Origin: an uncultured Clostridia bacterium
Lineage (GTDB): Bacteria > Bacillota > Clostridia > Oscillospirales > Oscillospiraceae
Length of the DNA stretch: 8,078 nt
NCBI GenBank assembly: GCA_947177115.1
Contig: CAMWTG010000119.1
Location: 1 to 8,078 of the forward strand
Direction: 5' to 3'
A program made the translations under genes and the position numbers. The notes beneath the pieces were generated by a model, which was not told the DNA's origin, searched no databases, and worked only from the letters and a program-made list of their open reading frames with translations. Positions within the stretch are counted from its first letter, which is position 1. The number at the start of each line of letters is the position of its first letter. This document shows positions 6,398 through 8,078 of this stretch, piece after piece.

Positions 6398-7469
6398 ATG
6401 CTGTACCAAACTGTCAACCCCCACGGCGGGGACCTGTACGGTCGGGCCGTGACGCTGGACTTTTCAGTCAATACCAACCCGCTGGGCACGCCGACCGCCG
6501 CCATCCGGGCGGTGGAGGAGGCGGCGCGGCGGCTGTGCCAGTACCCCGACCCTTATTGCCGGACGCTGCGGGCGGCGCTGGCGGAATATGAGGGCGTGCC
6601 GGAGGCGTATATCCTCTGCGGCTGCGGCGCGGCGGAGCTGATCTATGGGTATTGCGGCGCGATCGATGAAAAGAGCGCGCTGCTGGCCGCTCCGACTTTT
6701 TCGGAGTATGCCGCCGCGCTGAAGGCGGCAGGAAAGCGGGTGGAGTATGTCCCTCTGGAAGCGGTGGAGGGGTTCGCGGTGGGGAGCAGGTTTCTGGAGG
6801 CTGTGGAAAAGACGGAGTGCCGGGCGGTGTTCCTGTGCAATCCGAACAATCCCACCGGGCGGCTGATCCAGCCGGAGGTGCTGGCGGAAATCTGCAGAAT
6901 CTGCCGGGAGAGGGATATCCGGCTTTTTGTGGATGAGTGTTTCCTTGCCCTCAGCGATGGGGGGCGGGAGGCGTCTTTGGCGGGATGGCTGGAGGAATTT
7001 CCTAGGTTATTCATCCTGAAAGCCTTTACAAATAGCTACGGTATGGCGGGGCTGCGGCTGGGATACTGCCTCTGCGGAGATGGGGCGCTGCTGGCAGAGA
7101 TGAGCCGGAGGGCCCAGCCGTGGAACGTGTCGCTGCCGGCCCAGATGGCCGGCGCGGCGGCGCTGGGCGACAAAATGTTCCTGGAGGAGGCGCGGCAGCT
7201 GATCCGGGAAGAGCGGCCCGGGCTGAGCGGCGGGGCTGGCGGAATTGGGCTTTGCGGTTTGCCCGTCCCAGGCGAATTATCTGCTGCTGAAAAGCCGGGT
7301 GGAGCTGCGGGAGCCTCTGCTGGAGCGGGGGATCCTGATCCGGGACTGCTCCAACTATGAGGGCCTGGGGCAGGGCTGGTACCGGGTGGCGGTGAAGAGG
7401 CCGGAAGAAAACCGGCTGCTGCTGGCGGCGCTGGCGGAGATCGCTGGCGGCGCAGCGTGGAACGGATAG
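6398..7469 (+). pseudogene. cobD: CobD-type threonine-phosphate decarboxylase, frameshifted and lacking the PLP lysine
   Basis: Fold-type I PLP enzyme resembling CobD, which decarboxylates L-threonine-O-3-phosphate to the aminopropanol phosphate used in the cobalamin nucleotide loop. The N-terminus has the CobD signature PHGGDLY (8-14) and DFSVNTNPLG (21-30); then NPNNPTG (148-154), VDECF (178-182) and GLRLGY (218-223). The PLP lysine, normally in a TKxYAxxGLR-like context, is replaced by Asn212 in FTNSYGMAGLRLGY; nearby K208 aligns with the Arg of Salmonella RSLTK. The frame opened at ATG 6398 loses homology after ERPGL (about 7225). The rest, AAGLAELGFAVCPSQANYLL through YRVAVKRPEEN, continues one base on, in the frame ending at TAG 7467-7469. 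Omitting A7226 would restore about 356 residues, the normal length. GAGG precedes the start by 9 nt. A related aminotransferase such as HisC is possible, but the HGGD start and the cobQ neighbour favour CobD. Confidence 0.85.
7226..7229 (+). other. Site of the +1 frameshift in cobD
   Basis: Reading CTG-AGC-GGC continues into a sequence with no resemblance to the family. Dropping the A of CTGA gives CTG-GCG-GCG-GGG-CTG-GCG-GAA (L-A-A-G-L-A-E), running directly into LGFAVCPSQANYLL, as expected for the CobD C-terminal domain. A one-base insertion within 7226-7229 explains it best. Confidence 0.75.
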
Positions 7470-7473
7470 GAGG
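7468..7473 (+). promoter_or_regulatory. Ribosome-binding site of cobQ overlapping the cobD stop
   Basis: AGGAGG is a full-consensus Shine-Dalgarno sequence beginning within the cobD TAG and placed 6 nt before the cobQ ATG (7480). It fixes the cobQ start and suggests that translation of the two genes is coupled in the intact ancestor. Confidence 0.85.
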
Positions 7474-7479
7474 ACGTAC

Positions 7480-8078
7480 ATGGCGAAAAATATTATGATC
7501 CAGGGCACCATGTCCAACGCGGGGAAAAGCCTGCTGGCGGCGGGACTGTGCCGGGTGCTCAGACAGGACGGATACCGGGTGGCTCCCTTCAAAAGCCAGA
7601 ATATGGCGCTCAATTCCTTCATCACTGCCGGCGGGGGCGAGATGGGCCGGGCGCAGGTGGTGCAGGCGGAAGCAGCAGGGATCGCGCCGGATGTGCGGAT
7701 GAACCCCATTCTGCTCAAACCCACCACGGACATGGGCAGTCAGGTGATCGTCAACGGCGCGGTGCAGGGAAATATGCGGGCAATGGAATACTACCGCCGG
7801 AAACCCGAATTCTTCCCGGCGGTGATGGCGGCCTATGAGAGCCTGGCAGCGGAATTTGACATCATTGTGATCGAAGGGGCAGGAAGTCCGGCGGAGATCA
7901 ATCTCAAACGGGATGACATCGTCAATATGGGGCTGGCCAAGCGGGTGAACGCGCCGGTGCTGCTGGTGGGGGATATCGACCGGGGCGGGGTGTTCGCACA
8001 GCTGTACGGAACGGTGGCCCTGCGGGAGGAGGATGAGCGGGCGCTGGTCAAGGGCGTGGTGGTAAACAAGTTCCGGGG
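7480..8078 (+). CDS. cobQ: Cobyric acid synthase (adenosylcobyrinate amidotransferase), N-terminal part
   Basis: CobQ uses ATP and glutamine to amidate side chains b, d, e and g of adenosylcobyrinic a,c-diamide in late cobalamin synthesis. The visible 199 residues cover most of the dethiobiotin-synthetase-like ATPase domain: IQGTMSNAGKSLLAAGLCR (P-loop, from residue 7), APFKSQNMALNSF, EMGRAQVVQAEAAG, MNPILLKPTTDMGSQVIVNG, IVIEGAGSPAEINL and LLVGDIDRGGVFAQLYGT. All motifs look intact. The glutamine-amidotransferase domain with its catalytic Cys and His lies beyond the right edge; full-length proteins are about 500 residues. It starts 11 nt after the cobD stop, with a perfect AGGAGG. It is the second cobalamin gene in a row, so the cob cluster probably continues rightward. 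No cobalamin riboswitch is visible upstream. Confidence 0.96.
   Translation, partial: MAKNIMIQGTMSNAGKSLLAAGLCRVLRQDGYRVAPFKSQNMALNSFITAGGGEMGRAQVVQAEAAGIAPDVRMNPILLKPTTDMGSQVIVNGAVQGNMRAMEYYRRKPEFFPAVMAAYESLAAEFDIIVIEGAGSPAEINLKRDDIVNMGLAKRVNAPVLLVGDIDRGGVFAQLYGTVALREEDERALVKGVVVNKFR

Noticed and set aside
7220..7232. Programmed +1 frameshifting in cobD
   Set aside because: No slippery codon, stop or rare codon sits at the shift in the starting frame, and no known CobD uses frameshifting. The same gene also lacks its catalytic lysine, so mutation is simpler.

Overview
The window looks like chromosomal DNA from an anaerobic Gram-positive bacterium of the class Clostridia. An Oscillospiraceae-type gut organism (Flavonifractor or Lawsonibacter relatives) fits best. 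This rests on GC-rich coding sequence, strong Shine-Dalgarno sites, a Gram-positive LexA with a degenerate GAAC-N4-GTT operator, the paired half-size chromate-transporter genes and the character of the encoded proteins. The genus is inference; no marker gene fixes it. There is no mobile element, CRISPR array, tRNA or rRNA.

Left half (1-5436, minus strand): five co-directional genes that look like one operon read right to left from a promoter at about 5514-5542. They are birA (biotin-protein ligase and repressor, carrying an in-frame amber codon), a membrane-anchored Ntn hydrolase of the choloylglycine hydrolase / C45 type, two half-size CHR (chromate-transporter family) membrane proteins whose genes overlap by 4 bp, and the first 700 codons of a multi-PAS sensor histidine kinase that leaves the window just after its phospho-acceptor histidine. 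Gaps between genes are 6, 34, -4 and 34 nt.

Middle (5437-5688): a divergent intergenic region with two back-to-back sigma-A-type promoters, one for birA and one for lexA. A LexA operator lies over the lexA -35 box. lexA (5689-6279) is intact, with cleavage site and Ser/Lys dyad present.

Right part (6280-8078, plus strand): a 118-nt gap holds a palindromic cluster and a GC-rich hairpin. It is followed by a CobD-type aminotransferase gene and the start of cobQ (cobyric acid synthase), two cobalamin-biosynthesis genes. The cobD gene has a +1 frameshift near 7226, and its PLP-binding lysine position reads Asn. cobQ looks intact as far as it goes.

The most notable signal is damage in two otherwise recognisable housekeeping genes on either side of an intact lexA. 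birA has a nonsense codon plus a substitution in its biotinyl-AMP loop; cobD has a frameshift plus loss of the catalytic lysine. The combination of frame-breaking and active-site changes suggests real decay rather than only base-calling error, although consensus error is not excluded. I did not find a convincing new defence, mobile or RNA system here.
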